From assembly GCA_023229795.1 (NCBI GenBank), contig JALNYP010000013.1:1-64000 (forward strand): DNA of 64,000 nt. The letters are read 5' to 3'. The stretch comes from Syntrophobacterales bacterium. Its GTDB lineage: Bacteria; Desulfobacterota; Desulfobaccia; Desulfobaccales; 0-14-0-80-60-11. Each line of letters starts with the position of its first letter. Position 1 is the stretch's first letter. The position numbers were made by a program, and so were the translations under genes. Positions 35,158-45,260 of the stretch are shown here, in pieces. Below the pieces are notes generated by a model. It was given only the letters and a program-made list of their open reading frames with translations, ran no database searches and was not told the DNA's origin.

Positions 35158-35610
35158 TTAAGATATTTTTCCTTCCCTCGACAATTTGGACATGAGGAAA
35201 TTGGCTCCTCGCTCAGACAGCCCGAGCTGATGGGCCAGGTCCTCAGGGCCCAAGGGGCCGCGCTTTTTGGCCAGCGAGACTACCTCGTTTTCCAGTTCGT
35301 CCAGCCAATCTTCAAACAGGACCAGGAGTTCCGGGTCGGCGACGGCCATCAGTTGCCGTGATTGCGCCACCCGGTTCACCAGCTTTTGACACATGTGCGT
35401 TGGATCGACACCTTCGTCCAGGCATTCCGCCAGTCAGAGGTGCACCATGCTGGCCACCTGGTCATCACTGGCGCCGCCGATGAGATTGACCACGAAGTTC
35501 AGCCGATCCTCATCCGTAACCAGAGGCAGGATTTTTTTCAACGCCGCCCCAATTTCCGTAAGAGCTTTTTCCGGAGTCATGCGGTCTAAACGTTCTTGAA
35601 TGCCGGCCAT
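35158..35610 (-). CDS. Uncharacterised 150-residue selenoprotein (one UGA)
   Basis: ATG 35610 (GGGGAGGTG 12 nt upstream) to 35158, with UGA at codon 59 (35436-35434): MAGIQERLDRMTPEKALTEI ... DDQVASMVHL-U-LAECLDEGV ... ending in a winged-helix-like LAHQLGLSERGANFLMSKL. The reading either side is continuous and protein-like. A hairpin (35401-35420) with loop AGGUG lies 20 nt after UGA. Position between arsR and the Sec rhodanese-DsbD supports a redox role. Not recognised. The alternative is a nonsense mutation. Confidence 0.65.
35401..35420 (-). promoter_or_regulatory. SECIS-like hairpin of the 150-residue selenoprotein
   Basis: On the minus strand UGGA-CGA-[AGGUG]-UCG-A-UCCA: 7 bp with one bulged A and a loop containing GGU, beginning 13 nt after UGA at 35434 with the loop at +20. 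Confidence 0.6.
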
Positions 35611-35632
35611 ATTGATGAAACACCTCCCCCGA

Positions 35633-35968
35633 TTAAAAGGTTGTCCTGGCAGCCAACAAATCTGTGGCCAATTCTTTTAACGCTTCCATGATCGTCAGAA
35701 TTCTGGAGTCGGCGATTTCGTAATACACGAAGGGGCCGCTCCGTTCCACCTTGACCAGCAGAGCCCGCCGCAATTCCTTCAGATGATGGGAGACCAAGGG
35801 CTGAGACAGGTTCAGTTCTTCGACGATGCTGGAAACAGACTTCTTCTCGTTGTTGACGCATAGCAATATCCGCAAGCGGTTTTCATCCCCGAGGCTCTTG
35901 GCTACAAAGGCAACTGTCTGGAGGTAATCCTCCAATGTCATCATTTTTTCACGACTCGGTTGCGCCAA
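35633..35968 (-). CDS. ArsR-family transcriptional repressor
   Basis: 111 residues (MAQPSREKMMTLEDYLQTVA), winged HTH: LGDENRLRILLCVNNEKKSV, ELNLSQPLVSHHLKELRRAL. Only one Cys, so not a classic As or Zn dithiol sensor. First gene of the operon, 22 nt before the 150-residue selenoprotein. Probably derepresses it on a metalloid, sulfur or oxidant signal; target unknown. Confidence 0.88.
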   Translation of the reverse strand: MAQPSREKMMTLEDYLQTVAFVAKSLGDENRLRILLCVNNEKKSVSSIVEELNLSQPLVSHHLKELRRALLVKVERSGPFVYYEIADSRILTIMEALKELATDLLAARTTF

Positions 35969-36049
35969 GGCGACCTCCCACTTTGCTGGTGACGGTCACT
36001 TCTCTGTGATCGAACCAGCGATCTTCCCTACATGTTCGGTTATTCGACC

Positions 36050-36241
36050 TCACAGTTTTGCCCCGCCTTCTTCAAAGCCGGGGTAGTTCTCCACTAATTC
36101 CGTAAGGTTTATCTGGCCGCCGGACAGTCCCTTTTCAATCAGGACTGTCTTCAGCGCCGCTCTCATGGCATAAATCCCGGCGCTGAGCCCGCCGGGGCCG
36201 CCGCCCACGATGACGAGATCATAGACTTTTTTTTCTGACAT
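36050..36241 (-). pseudogene. trxB: Thioredoxin reductase-like, N-terminal fragment
   Basis: [40 protein letters not shown], then [18 protein letters not shown], the FAD-binding N-terminus of TrxB, then GGAKL and a UGA. The sequence after the UGA is not TrxB-like, so this is a truncation rather than a Sec readthrough. It lies upstream of arsR. The 655 bases from 36242 to 36896 hold no gene I can support. Confidence 0.75.
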
Positions 36242-36896
36242 CTGATTTCTCCAGGCAATTTTTCTTAGATGTGGGAGTCTTCGTCTTCAGCCTTAATGTG
36301 CGAGCAGGCAATCGAATAAAATATATTAATATCCATTTATACATTGTTTAGATATTATATCAAGATAAAAATTTTGATATATCGGGAGAACTAACAAAAC
36401 CATAGGCCTCGACCAATTTGCAGAACTTGACATATACCACTGGCCCTCTGCAGAATCCTGGACCAGCGAGTGTCCTGGTGTATGCTTGAGTGTTTGCGAA
36501 AGTTACCTCTTCATTGAAATATGTGCTATCATGCTGCCCATGGGACCATTTGGCTGCAATAAAGAGGAAGCTTTCCAGGATTAAACCAGGAAAGAGAAGT
36601 CGCCAGAACCGTTTTTGGAATGCAGTGGCCCGGGTTGCTATATAATTGCGAATTAATTCAGTACGTTAATCATTTTCTTCGGCCCTGAATCCGAAGATAG
36701 TGAAGGCGCAAAAAAGAATTTGATGTGATTATCCGTTTAATGATTGCTTTGGGAGTCGCCGAAGTAGTAGTAAGAATTTTCACCCCCCGAGAAGTGGCCC
36801 CGATTGGTTTCCGGTTTGATCCCGATTTAAATAATTTTAGCCAGATGTCGATTGATCTTAAGTTGTTATTTCGCATCTAGCCGAGTGGGGTTCGAA

Positions 36897-39800
36897 ATGA
36901 GGGACGGGGACAAATCCAAGGATAAATTGCTCAGCGAATTAAGTCAGTTACGGCAGGAACTGGCCCTCCTCCAAGCCAGCCGGGAAGACAGCGCCTCGAC
37001 CGCGGCGGCTCTGCAACAGAGTGAGGCTAACTATCGCCTGCTCTTAAAGAATCTGCCTAACGTGGTATTCAAGGGCTATAAGGACTGGTCGGCGGATTTC
37101 ATCGATAACAAGATCGAGGCCCTGACCGGTTACCCCAAGGCCGACTTCGATTCCCGAAGGCTGAAATGGCTGGATCTCGTGGTCCGCGAAGATGTGGAAC
37201 AGATGCGGCAGGCCCTGGTCGCGGCCTTGATCGGGGATAAGTCCTATATCCGGGAGTATCGCATCCGACATAAGAACGGCCAGGTTTTGTGGGTCCAGGA
37301 AGGTAGCCAGGTAATTTGCAACGCCCAGGGCGACATTGATTTTATTTACGGTGCCTTCATCGATATCACGGAACGGAAAGAGGCCGAGGAAGCCATCCGG
37401 GAATCCAAGCGGCGCTTTCAGGATATCATCGACTTTTTGCCGGACGCCACCCTGGTCATTGACCCGGAAGGGAATGTAATTGCCTGGAACCATGCCATGG
37501 AAGCCCTGACCGGGGTCCGGGCCCAGGAGATCCTGGGGAAAGGGAACTATGAATACGCCCTGCCTTTTTACGGCGAGCGCCGGCCTATCCTCATCGATTA
37601 TGTCTTCAGAGAGGACAAGGAGTTCCGGGCCAAGTATGCCCAAGTGAGCCGGCGCGGCGAAATCCTGTGCGGCGAGACCTATGTGCCGAAACTGAAGGCA
37701 GGCGGGGCTTATCTCACCGCCACGGCCGGCGGCCTCTACGATGCCGCCGGGAATCTGACCGGCGCCATCGAGAGTATCCGGGATATCACCGAGCGCAAAC
37801 ATTTGGAGGAGGCCCTGCACCGGCAAAAAGAATACCTGGCGGCGCTGCACGAAACCACCCTGGGACTCATCAATCGCCTGAACCTGCAGGATTTGCTGCA
37901 AGCCCTCATCAGCCGCGCCGGCCAATTGCTGGGCACTCCCCATGGCTTCATTTATCTGCTGGATCCTCAAAAAATGGTGCTGGAATGTCGGGTCGGGCTG
38001 GGGATCTTTGCGGGAGTCATCGGCTCTACCCTGAGGCTGGGACAGGGCCTCTCCGGCAAGGTTTGGGAAACCGGCCAGTCTCTCCTCATCGAAGATTACC
38101 AGGATTGGGGGGAGCGGGCCGCTGACTTAGACCTGGATTACCGGGCCATCCGGGTGGTCATGGGGGTGCCGCTGAAATCGGGCTCGCAGGTCACCGGGGT
38201 CCTGGGCCTGGCCTGCCACCGGGAAACCGGCCAGACTTTTAGCGATGAGGAAAAAGGCCTGCTGGAGAGCTTTGGCGAACTGGCTGCCGTGGCCCTGGAT
38301 AACGCCCGGCTCTATGCCGACGTCCGGGAGGCCCGGGAGGCGGCCGAAGCAGCCAACGAAGCCAAGAGCGTCTTTTTGGCCACCATGAGCCACGAAATCC
38401 GCACCCCGATGAACGGCGTCATCGGCATGACCAATCTCCTGCTCGATACGCCGCTCAACGCCGAACAACGGGAATTCAGCGAGACCATTCGCAGCAGCGG
38501 CGAGGCGTTGCTCAGCATCATCAACGATATCCTCGATTTTTCCAAGATCGAAGCGGGCAAAATGGAACTGGAACACCAGCCGTTCGATCTGCGGGAGTGC
38601 CTGGAAAGCGCCCTGGACCTGGTGGCCACCGCTGCGCAGCACAAAGGGCTGGAACTGGCCTACCGCGTCGACGAACCGGTGCCGGCCACCATCGCCGGCG
38701 ACGTTACCCGCTTGCGCCAGATTCTCCTCAACCTGCTCAATAATGCCGTGAAGTTCACCGATAAGGGCGAAGTCTCCCTGACGGTCAGGGTGGAAGGCGG
38801 CCCCGACGCCGCGGCCCTGCCTCCCGGCGCCCTGCTCCTGCGGTTTTCCGTGGCCGACACCGGCATCGGCATTCCCCCGGATCGCCTGGGGCGCATGTTC
38901 CAATCCTTCAGCCAGGTGGACGCCTCCACCACCCGGAAGTACGGCGGCACCGGCTTGGGTCTGGCCATCAGCAAACGTCTCAGCGAAATGATGGGCGGCC
39001 GCCTGTGGGTCGAAAGCGCCGGGGTGCCGGGGCAGGGGGCCACCTTTCATCTGACCGTCCGGACCGAGCCGGTGGCCATGCCGGTGGTGAGCCGCCAGGA
39101 ATTGCGCCGCCAGCAGCCTCAATTGGCGGGCCGGCGTCTCCTGGCGGTGGACGATAACGACACCAATCGCCGCATCCTCGTCCTGCAGGCCCAATCCTGG
39201 GGCATGCTGGTGCGTGACAGCCGTGCGCCCCGGGAAGCGCTGGAGTGGATCAAACGGGGCGACCCCTTCGACGTGGCGATCCTGGACATGCAGATGCCTG
39301 AGATGGACGGGGTAATGCTGGCCCGGGAGATCCGGGCCCAGCGCCCCGCCCTGCCTCTGGTATTGTTCTCCTCTCTGGGCCGCCGGGAGGTCGGCGCCGA
39401 CGCCGGGCTCTTCTTGGCCCAAGTCACCAAGCCCATGAAGCCCTCCCAGTTGTATGACGCCCTGATGAACATCTTCGCCGCCCAGCCGCAAACGGTGCGT
39501 AAGGGCGACGAGACCGTCAAGAGTCAGATTGATCCCGGCCTGGCCGCGCGGTTGCCGCTCAAGATTCTGTTGGCGGAGGACAACGCCGTCAATCAGAAGG
39601 TGGCTCTGCGCCTGCTGGCGCGGCTGGGCTATCGGGCCGACGTGGTGGCCAACGGCCTGGAAGCCGTGGCCGCGGTGCAACGCCAGCCCTATGATGTGGT
39701 GCTGATGGATGTGCAGATGCCGGAGATGGACGGCCTGGAAGCCTCGCGGCGCATCAAGCGGGGCGAGGCCGCGGGCGCCGTCCCCCGGATCATTGCGCTC

Positions 39801-40292
39801 ACGGCCGACGCCATGCAGGGCGACCGGGAAAAATGCCTGGCCGCCGGCATGGACGACTACATTACCAAGCCCATTCACGTGGAGGCCTTGGTGACGGCCC
39901 TGACCAGGACCCAACCGCAGTCTGCGGCCGAGGACTCGGAACCGGAGGCGTCGCCGGTGATCGACCTCAAGAAGTTTGAAGAGTTTCGCGACGCCATGGG
40001 CGCCGATTTCATCGGCGAGGTCCTGGCGGTCTTCACCGAAGACGCCCCGGAATTGCTGCGGAATCTGCAGCAGGCCCTGGCAGATGGCGACGCTGAACTC
40101 TTTCGCCGCGCCGCCCACACCCTCAAATCCAACAGTGCCGCGTTTGGGGCGGACAGATTAGCCGAACTGGCCCGGGAACTCGAGGGGCTCGGCAAGGCAG
40201 GCAGTCTGGCCGGAGTGGGGGATAAAGTGGCCCGGGCCGAAGCCGAATATGGGCGGGTGCAGCAAGCCCTCCAGGAGTTGACCCAGGTATGA
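36897..40292 (+). CDS. Hybrid sensor histidine kinase (PAS2-GAF-HK-REC2-Hpt)
   Basis: 1131 residues from ATG 36897. Two PAS domains (about 55-165, 170-305), GAF (330-480; [20 protein letters not shown]), HisKA with [14 protein letters not shown], HATPase ([22 protein letters not shown]), two receivers ([10 protein letters not shown] ... [20 protein letters not shown] ... [10 protein letters not shown]) and C-terminal Hpt ([13 protein letters not shown]). No membrane segments, so cytoplasmic sensing. Overlaps the next gene by ATGA and shares signalling with it. Confidence 0.93.
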   Translation: MRDGDKSKDKLLSELSQLRQELALLQASREDSASTAAALQQSEANYRLLLKNLPNVVFKGYKDWSADFIDNKIEALTGYPKADFDSRRLKWLDLVVREDVEQMRQALVAALIGDKSYIREYRIRHKNGQVLWVQEGSQVICNAQGDIDFIYGAFIDITERKEAEEAIRESKRRFQDIIDFLPDATLVIDPEGNVIAWNHAMEALTGVRAQEILGKGNYEYALPFYGERRPILIDYVFREDKEFRAKYAQVSRRGEILCGETYVPKLKAGGAYLTATAGGLYDAAGNLTGAIESIRDITERKHLEEALHRQKEYLAALHETTLGLINRLNLQDLLQALISRAGQLLGTPHGFIYLLDPQKMVLECRVGLGIFAGVIGSTLRLGQGLSGKVWETGQSLLIEDYQDWGERAADLDLDYRAIRVVMGVPLKSGSQVTGVLGLACHRETGQTFSDEEKGLLESFGELAAVALDNARLYADVREAREAAEAANEAKSVFLATMSHEIRTPMNGVIGMTNLLLDTPLNAEQREFSETIRSSGEALLSIINDILDFSKIEAGKMELEHQPFDLRECLESALDLVATAAQHKGLELAYRVDEPVPATIAGDVTRLRQILLNLLNNAVKFTDKGEVSLTVRVEGGPDAAALPPGALLLRFSVADTGIGIPPDRLGRMFQSFSQVDASTTRKYGGTGLGLAISKRLSEMMGGRLWVESAGVPGQGATFHLTVRTEPVAMPVVSRQELRRQQPQLAGRRLLAVDDNDTNRRILVLQAQSWGMLVRDSRAPREALEWIKRGDPFDVAILDMQMPEMDGVMLAREIRAQRPALPLVLFSSLGRREVGADAGLFLAQVTKPMKPSQLYDALMNIFAAQPQTVRKGDETVKSQIDPGLAARLPLKILLAEDNAVNQKVALRLLARLGYRADVVANGLEAVAAVQRQPYDVVLMDVQMPEMDGLEASRRIKRGEAAGAVPRIIALTADAMQGDREKCLAAGMDDYITKPIHVEALVTALTRTQPQSAAEDSEPEASPVIDLKKFEEFRDAMGADFIGEVLAVFTEDAPELLRNLQQALADGDAELFRRAAHTLKSNSAAFGADRLAELARELEGLGKAGSLAGVGDKVARAEAEYGRVQQALQELTQV

Positions 40293-41350
40293 GACGCCAA
40301 GACGAACCGGGGGGCAAGCACAGAGGTTACATCCTGGTGGTGGATGATAATCGCATGAACCGCCTGATGCTGGCCCGGGGCCTGGAACAGCAGGGGCACC
40401 GGGCGGCCTTCGCCGAGAATGGCCGGCAGGCCCTGGAAATGCTGGCCGAGCAGGACTTCGATCTGATCCTGTTGGACATCGAAATGCCCGAAATGAACGG
40501 CTATCAGGTGCTGGAGCGGTTAGGCGCCGACGTCCATTGGCGCGATCTGCCGGTCATCATGATCTCCGCGGTGGAGGAGATCGACAGCGTGGTCCGCTGC
40601 ATCGAGATGGGCGCCGAAGATTATCTCACCAAACCCTTTAACCCCGTGCTGCTCAAGGCCCGGGTGGAAGCCTGCCTGGAGAAGAAACGGCTGCGGGATG
40701 AACAGCGGGCCCTGTTCCGCAAGTTCGCCAGCGACGAAGTGGCCGATGAGCTGCTGAACTCCGGCTTTTCCCTGGGCGGGCGGCTGGTGGAGGCCACGGC
40801 GCTCTTTTGTGATATCCGCTCCTTCACGACCATTGCCGAGTCACAGTCGCCGCAGGAGACCATCGAGTTGCTGAATGCCTATTACGGCTTGATGATCGGC
40901 GCCATTACCGACCAGGGCGGCCTCGTCAATCAGATGGAGGGCGATGGCTTGATGTCCATCTTTGGGGCGCCGCTGGCCCTGGAAGATCATTGCCGGCGGG
41001 CGGTGCTCGCCGCCCGGGAGATGATCGCCCTTATCGAGGGGTTCAACCGGGCACAAGCCGGGCTGCAGCGCGGGCCGATTCGCATCGGTATCGGTATTGC
41101 CTCCGGGCCGGTGATCGCCGGCTATGTCGGCACCCAGCAGCGGGCCTCTTATACCTGCGTGGGCGATACGGTCAATCTCGCCGCTCGCCTGGAGGCGCAC
41201 ACCAAGGTGGTGGGACAGCCGATCCTGATTGCCGAGAATACCCGTCTCGGCCTGGACGCCCGGATAATGGTGGTTCCCCATGGGGAGGTGCGGCTCAAGG
41301 GCAAGACCCAAAGCGTGAAGATCTTTTCGGTGCCGGCGGCCGCGACTTAA
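40289..41350 (+). CDS. Receiver plus class III adenylate/guanylate cyclase
   Basis: 353 residues. Receiver 14-130 ([40 protein letters not shown]), then a cyclase catalytic domain ([52 protein letters not shown]) with two metal Asp (D in CDIRS, D in EGDGL). It would make cAMP or cGMP on phosphorylation by the kinase encoded in front. Bases 41351-42034 (684) carry no gene I can support, only low-complexity AT-rich DNA and a REP-like repeat. Confidence 0.92.
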   Translation: MRRQDEPGGKHRGYILVVDDNRMNRLMLARGLEQQGHRAAFAENGRQALEMLAEQDFDLILLDIEMPEMNGYQVLERLGADVHWRDLPVIMISAVEEIDSVVRCIEMGAEDYLTKPFNPVLLKARVEACLEKKRLRDEQRALFRKFASDEVADELLNSGFSLGGRLVEATALFCDIRSFTTIAESQSPQETIELLNAYYGLMIGAITDQGGLVNQMEGDGLMSIFGAPLALEDHCRRAVLAAREMIALIEGFNRAQAGLQRGPIRIGIGIASGPVIAGYVGTQQRASYTCVGDTVNLAARLEAHTKVVGQPILIAENTRLGLDARIMVVPHGEVRLKGKTQSVKIFSVPAAAT

Positions 41351-41997
41351 AGGAAGCGCGGTGCGGCTCCTTCCTGCCTGGTTAATTCGGTAATTCCCGT
41401 GACACGGTCGAGAATTTTTTAGGGGTCATTTTCTAGATGGTTAATTTAGCAATAAATTCCGAGCGTTAACATAATGCCTCAGGACACCTGGCACATTTCG
41501 GTGATTTGCCTTGCATTAGTACGCTTGTAACGTTTTGGTTCCAGCCATAAAAACGGGACCGGTGCCATTAAGTGTCTGATATTTATCGATTATTAACGGA
41601 ACTGCCTCGAAACGTTTCGCTTTTTCCACGTTTGGTTCCGCTTCTCTGCCGCGACAAACCGCGCTCGCATAGGTGTAGTGCCGGGGACAAACCGTTTCCT
41701 GAAAACTTCTTCCGCCTGACCCGAGTTTGGTTCGCATGGGTGCCAGTTTATGGAAAAAAAGCAGGATTTCCAGAAGGGATGCGACGATTGACCCGGATAG
41801 GGAGGAGTGCAACTTAGGGCGAGGTTGGCGAAAAAGAGGGCGGTTTTGTTCTCTGCCGGGTCATATGACTCATGGGGATATGGTGATCGTATATGTAACT
41901 ATCTAATATTTTGGATTAATGTTAATAGTGGCAAGGGCATCGCTATTTTGCTAGGCCGTCTTCAAGGCAACATCAATTCGCCAGAGTAACGGCTAAA

Positions 41998-42022
41998 GGC
42001 GGGATGCGCGGCGCTTTCCCGC
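41998..42022 (+). repeat. Degenerate REP-like hairpin
   Basis: GGCGGGATGCGCGGCGCTTT CCCGC, a variant of the unit at 1602 and 2934 with a GGCG change and lacking the distal CTACGGG tail. It lies 12 nt past the stop of the MerB-like gene and could also end its transcript. Confidence 0.7.
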
Positions 42023-42034
42023 TACGAACTCACC

Positions 42035-42745
42035 CTAATCGAGCCCTGGCGACCAAAACGGCCGCTCTTGGGCAATTTCCGTCAGTGCGGCAAGCCATTC
42101 ACCCAAGTATTCCCGGCTATGCGAAACATAATCCTGGTCTAAGCGTCTCCTGAACAAGTTCCCGGAGAACAACCTGACCAGGTCCTCAAGGGGTAGGATG
42201 CCTTCTTTTGTTGCTGGATCGAATTGCCCCCAGTTGCGAATGTGCTCTTCCGACCGGAAGAGGTTCATGGTGCTTCACGCATAGGGAAGTCTGTTCATCC
42301 ATTTTGAGAAAGGTACGGCTACATAAGCCATGACACCTTGGGGTTTTGCTTTTTTTACCGTGCCATCCTGGATTTCTACTTGCATAGGGGCACCACAATC
42401 AAGGCATGGAGCGCTAATCTGTACCACCTTCCCTGGAAAAAGCCAGCAAACTGCCAGCGATTCAAAACCTCACTGTCCGAACCACTTCTGCTCGCCCTCT
42501 ATTGTGATCCGGTACTGGGTGGGCAGGTTGCTAAAGGGGGCAAAACTGCTGATATAGTCAGTGTCAGGAAATAACCAGGTTCCCGGCACTCCTGCCGCCA
42601 TTAAGTTATGAAGCGCCTTGCGAGCCTCCTCAACCGAACTCCCCAACTCCCTGGCAATCTCCGTATAATGCGGGGCTTGTCCGGTCCCCACCAAGCGTTT
42701 TATGATTACATGGTAGATCTTATCCAAAAGGTTTGGTGAGTTCAT
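42035..42745 (-). CDS. MerB-like (organomercurial lyase family) selenoprotein, two in-frame UGA
   Basis: 236 codons from ATG 42745 (AAGGAGG, 6 nt) to TAG 42035, with UGA at codons 92 (42472-42470) and 157 (42277-42275). Reading through gives EGEQKWFGQ-U-GFESLAVCWLFPG, APCLDCGAPM and YA-U-STMNLFRSEEHIRNWG. N-terminal winged helix (HYTEIARELGSSVEEARKAL) as in MerB. By eye U157 aligns with catalytic Cys159 of MerB and C114 with Cys96; U92 replaces a second Cys of the W-C-x-L-D region. Codons outside UGA are continuous. Both UGAs have a SECIS-like hairpin at the E. coli fdhF distance; the second is perfect. Might cleave C-Hg or other C-metal bonds or bind metal; activity unknown. Confidence 0.88.
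42245..42262 (-). promoter_or_regulatory. SECIS-like hairpin for UGA157 of the MerB-like gene
   Basis: Minus strand CUCUUCC-GGUC-GGAAGAG: a perfect 7-bp stem and a GGUC loop, the same loop as E. coli fdhF, starting 12 nt after UGA, loop at +20. The strongest SECIS of the window. Confidence 0.85.
42443..42457 (-). promoter_or_regulatory. SECIS-like hairpin for UGA92 of the MerB-like gene
   Basis: Minus strand CUGGCA-GUU-UGCUGG: six pairs (two of them G-U) and a GUU loop. The loop begins 19 nt after the UGA, matching fdhF spacing. Confidence 0.65.
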
Positions 42746-42902
42746 ATGCATCCTCCTTAAGGGGTCTATGGACAGACTACGATGTGTGCCTAACCAAAGG
42801 GTGATTTTTATTAAAGTTACGAAGAAAATTGATCAAGTCAAGAAAGGAGGGATTTTTATAATAAATAATTTTCCGCTCAAGGGCTTGCCCACTTTGCCTA
42901 TT

Positions 42903-43079
42903 GGTTATCCGGGTGTCCGGTTTAATATATAAACCCGATGAAAGACCAAACCCGGCGCAGCCTCTTAAAGATTGTTCCCAGGCCACCCCTGGGAAAATTT
43001 TCTTGATTGCGTCAACTAACCGCGCCGGATTTTCGTGAGGGCCGGGTTTATATGATAATATCCGGCTAATCGGGTAACC
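42903..43079. repeat. Long imperfect hairpin/inverted-repeat element (~177 bp)
   Basis: Arms 42903-42937 and 43043-43079 are imperfect reverse complements (GGTTAYCC ... AAACCCG). Nested inside are CCGGCGC/GCGCCGG and a perfect TTCCCAGG-CCACC-CCTGGGAA hairpin. The element is between higBA and the MerB-like gene. May be a MITE or a structured RNA; no transposase. Confidence 0.5.
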
Positions 43080-43190
43080 GCTTATAAGATACCTGATTAT
43101 CTGCGGCAACTAAAAAAACGGCATGACAGGGGCAACTTAAATGAAAATTTAGCTTGCAACGAGTAACGTTATTCGATACATTAGCCTTAA

Positions 43191-43472
43191 ATGATCAAAA
43201 ACTTCGCACAACCTTGGTTGGAAGAGTTCTGGCACTCCGGCAGGCACAAGAGGGTGCCTTCTGAGCTTGAAGCCAGGCTGCTGCGGAAGTTGGACATGCT
43301 GAACAGGGCCGCAGGCCGTAAAGATTTGCAAGCGCCACCTTCCAATCGTCTTCATGCCTTGCACGGCAACCGAGAGGGACAATGGGCTATATCGGTCAGC
43401 GGTCCCTGGAGGTTATGTTTCCGGTTTGAGGAAGGCAATGTTTACGATCTGGAATTGGTGCAGTACCATTGA
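43191..43472 (+). CDS. higB: HigB-type toxin (RelE superfamily)
   Basis: 93 residues: MIKNFAQPWLEEFWHSGRHK, RLHALHGNREGQWAISVSGP, WRLCFRFEEGNVYDLELVQY. The N-terminal and the final beta strands are typical of HigB ribosome-dependent mRNA endoribonucleases. Ends 14 nt before the antitoxin ATG, toxin-first as usual in higBA. Confidence 0.9.
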   Translation: MIKNFAQPWLEEFWHSGRHKRVPSELEARLLRKLDMLNRAAGRKDLQAPPSNRLHALHGNREGQWAISVSGPWRLCFRFEEGNVYDLELVQYH

Positions 43473-43486
43473 AGGAGATAGATGTC

Positions 43487-43789
43487 ATGTTACCACGAAA
43501 CCGGCGTCCCACCCCGCCTGGAGAAATCCTGAGATATGAATTCTTGGAGCCTTTAGGCCTGAGCCAGAAAGAGCTGGCCGCGGCATTGGGCATCACCCGG
43601 GTAAGGCTGAGCGAGATTCTCCGAGGCAAACGAGCCGTCACCCCAGATACGGCCTTTCGCCTGGCGCGGTTCTTCGACACTACCCCGGAGTTTTGGCTTG
43701 GTCTGCAAACAGATGTGAGTCTGTGGGACACCCTTCAGGTCCACGGCGGGGAATATGAGAAAATAAAGCCAGTGAGAACAGCGGCTTGA
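43487..43789 (+). CDS. higA: HigA-type antitoxin (XRE HTH)
   Basis: 100 residues from ATG 43487, 9 nt after AAGGAG. HTH GLSQKELAAALGITRVRLSEIL then RAVTPDTAFRLARFFDTTPE FWLGLQ, the HigA C-terminus. Binds the operon promoter and HigB. The 450 bases after it hold no gene I can support. Confidence 0.9.
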   Translation: MLPRNRRPTPPGEILRYEFLEPLGLSQKELAAALGITRVRLSEILRGKRAVTPDTAFRLARFFDTTPEFWLGLQTDVSLWDTLQVHGGEYEKIKPVRTAA

Positions 43790-44241
43790 TAGAGACTGTC
43801 AGGTAATCTTGACTCCGTAAGCTCGGTGGCAGGATGAATCCGCCACCTGCCGCCTACGGCTTGCATTTCCAAAGCATCTCGACTCATCCCGCTGTCTCTC
43901 TTTCCCGCCGGCAGCCTCTCCGACCACCATCGACGAACCCGAAACCATTCTCCCCATCAGTAGGTCTGAAAGATATGGAGATCATTTATTCTGTTTTTGC
44001 TGGCTCGGCGATAAGGGAGGGCCATGGCAAGTAATGTAGCACCAAAGCAGGCTTCCATAGGTTGTTTGAGAGGGTCCTATTAAAAGAGAGAGTTACGTAA
44101 GGTTCTGGAAGGCGTTATGGGAGATTCTCCTTTGCTCCTCGACCCGGTTATTTGTGCCTTTTATAGTCTCTGACCAGCGGCGGTTATTCGGCCTAACGGT
44201 GAAAGAGCGTCCGGAGCAGTAGCTGGCTAACTCCTGCCAAT

Positions 44242-44970
44242 TTAATTAAGCTGTTCGTCCCTCTCAAACTTAATAATCTGTTCTTTAAGCCATGCGCATA
44301 TCGTCGGAATCGCACGATCAAAACCTTGCCAGGAATCAACTATCTGCTGTTGGGTAATAAATTTCTTTGGATCATCAAATTCCTTTAAATTTTCCTTCAT
44401 GATAACGAGGCTAAATTCCAGTGGCTGTCTTTTCGAAACAGATAGAGCTATCCAAGGGGCCGTTTCATGAAAGAACAATTTTCGGTGCTCTCGAACCTCA
44501 TCTATCCAGTCAGTCTTTTGATCATTATCAATTAAAACATTTTTTATCAGCTTCTCCGTAAAGTTGCGCCCAAGTATTTTCTCCCCGAACATCTGAACAA
44601 ATCTCCCAACGATTTCATACGAAGATCTAGTTTCAAAATATAATGCATCGAGCGCGACACAAATATCATAAAAAATTCTGTCATCTTTAGGATAGTATGC
44701 ATACCCGCCATCTAAGAGCTCATCAAGCTTTCCCGAGTCACTAATTTCATCCCGAAGTTCATTTAGTAGCTTAGACAATAAGTATCCGGCACGATGACGC
44801 ATTGCCAGACGAGATGCGAAAGCCATACCGAGTTCGGCCATCCCAATTTCTTTCCATCTCGAATAGCGTTCCCTTAATGTGACCGACGCACTCTCTTGAA
44901 GTTGCGCCTGCAACCTCAATATCCATCCTGCTGGTCCAGGATTGTAGTTAAGATGAAGGATTTCTGTCAT
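44242..44970 (-). CDS. HEPN-like (Cthe_2314-type?) hypothetical protein
   Basis: 242 residues, helical and AT-rich. The block DEVREHRKLFFHETAPWIAL has R-x4-H, a HEPN RNase signature, and APWI after it recalls Cthe_2314-HEPN proteins (by memory). No partner gene adjacent; 290 bases upstream to 45260 are non-coding. Composition suggests horizontal acquisition. Function unknown, defence possible. Confidence 0.5.
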   Translation of the reverse strand: MTEILHLNYNPGPAGWILRLQAQLQESASVTLRERYSRWKEIGMAELGMAFASRLAMRHRAGYLLSKLLNELRDEISDSGKLDELLDGGYAYYPKDDRIFYDICVALDALYFETRSSYEIVGRFVQMFGEKILGRNFTEKLIKNVLIDNDQKTDWIDEVREHRKLFFHETAPWIALSVSKRQPLEFSLVIMKENLKEFDDPKKFITQQQIVDSWQGFDRAIPTICAWLKEQIIKFERDEQLN

Positions 44971-45260
44971 AATAAAAAAGTAACATTATATATTAATGTA
45001 GATTCTACTTTTTCTCGAAGCCCAGACAAATTATAAGACATTATAGGTCAAAATACAAAATTTTGGGAATAAGATTTCAGGAAAGAAGAATCATTTGGGA
45101 AACACGCTATCTGCTATTTTTGAAAACCTCATCAGTGAGCATCCCACCTTTTATATGCAGCCCATATCTGGCCTTTTACCCGCTAAAGCGATAATTACCG
45201 AAGCTGGCCAGGTATCGACCGCTAGGCAATTCTCTTTCCCTTAGATTCTTTTGTCACTGA

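Noticed and set aside
36050..36241. Possible Sec readthrough of the trxB fragment at its UGA
   Set aside because: The sequence after UGA does not continue a TrxB-like protein, and the position is not a known Cys, so truncation is preferred.
38127..40118. 663-residue minus-strand ORF in the hybrid kinase
   Set aside because: Antisense of the strongly supported kinase/receiver/Hpt gene; no domain recognisable.
42777..43109. 110-residue minus-strand ORF
   Set aside because: It overlaps the long hairpin element, and no family, ribosome site or conserved motif is seen.
43834..44034. 66-residue plus-strand ORF after higA
   Set aside because: No ribosome site, Pro/Ser-rich, low complexity; treated as non-coding.
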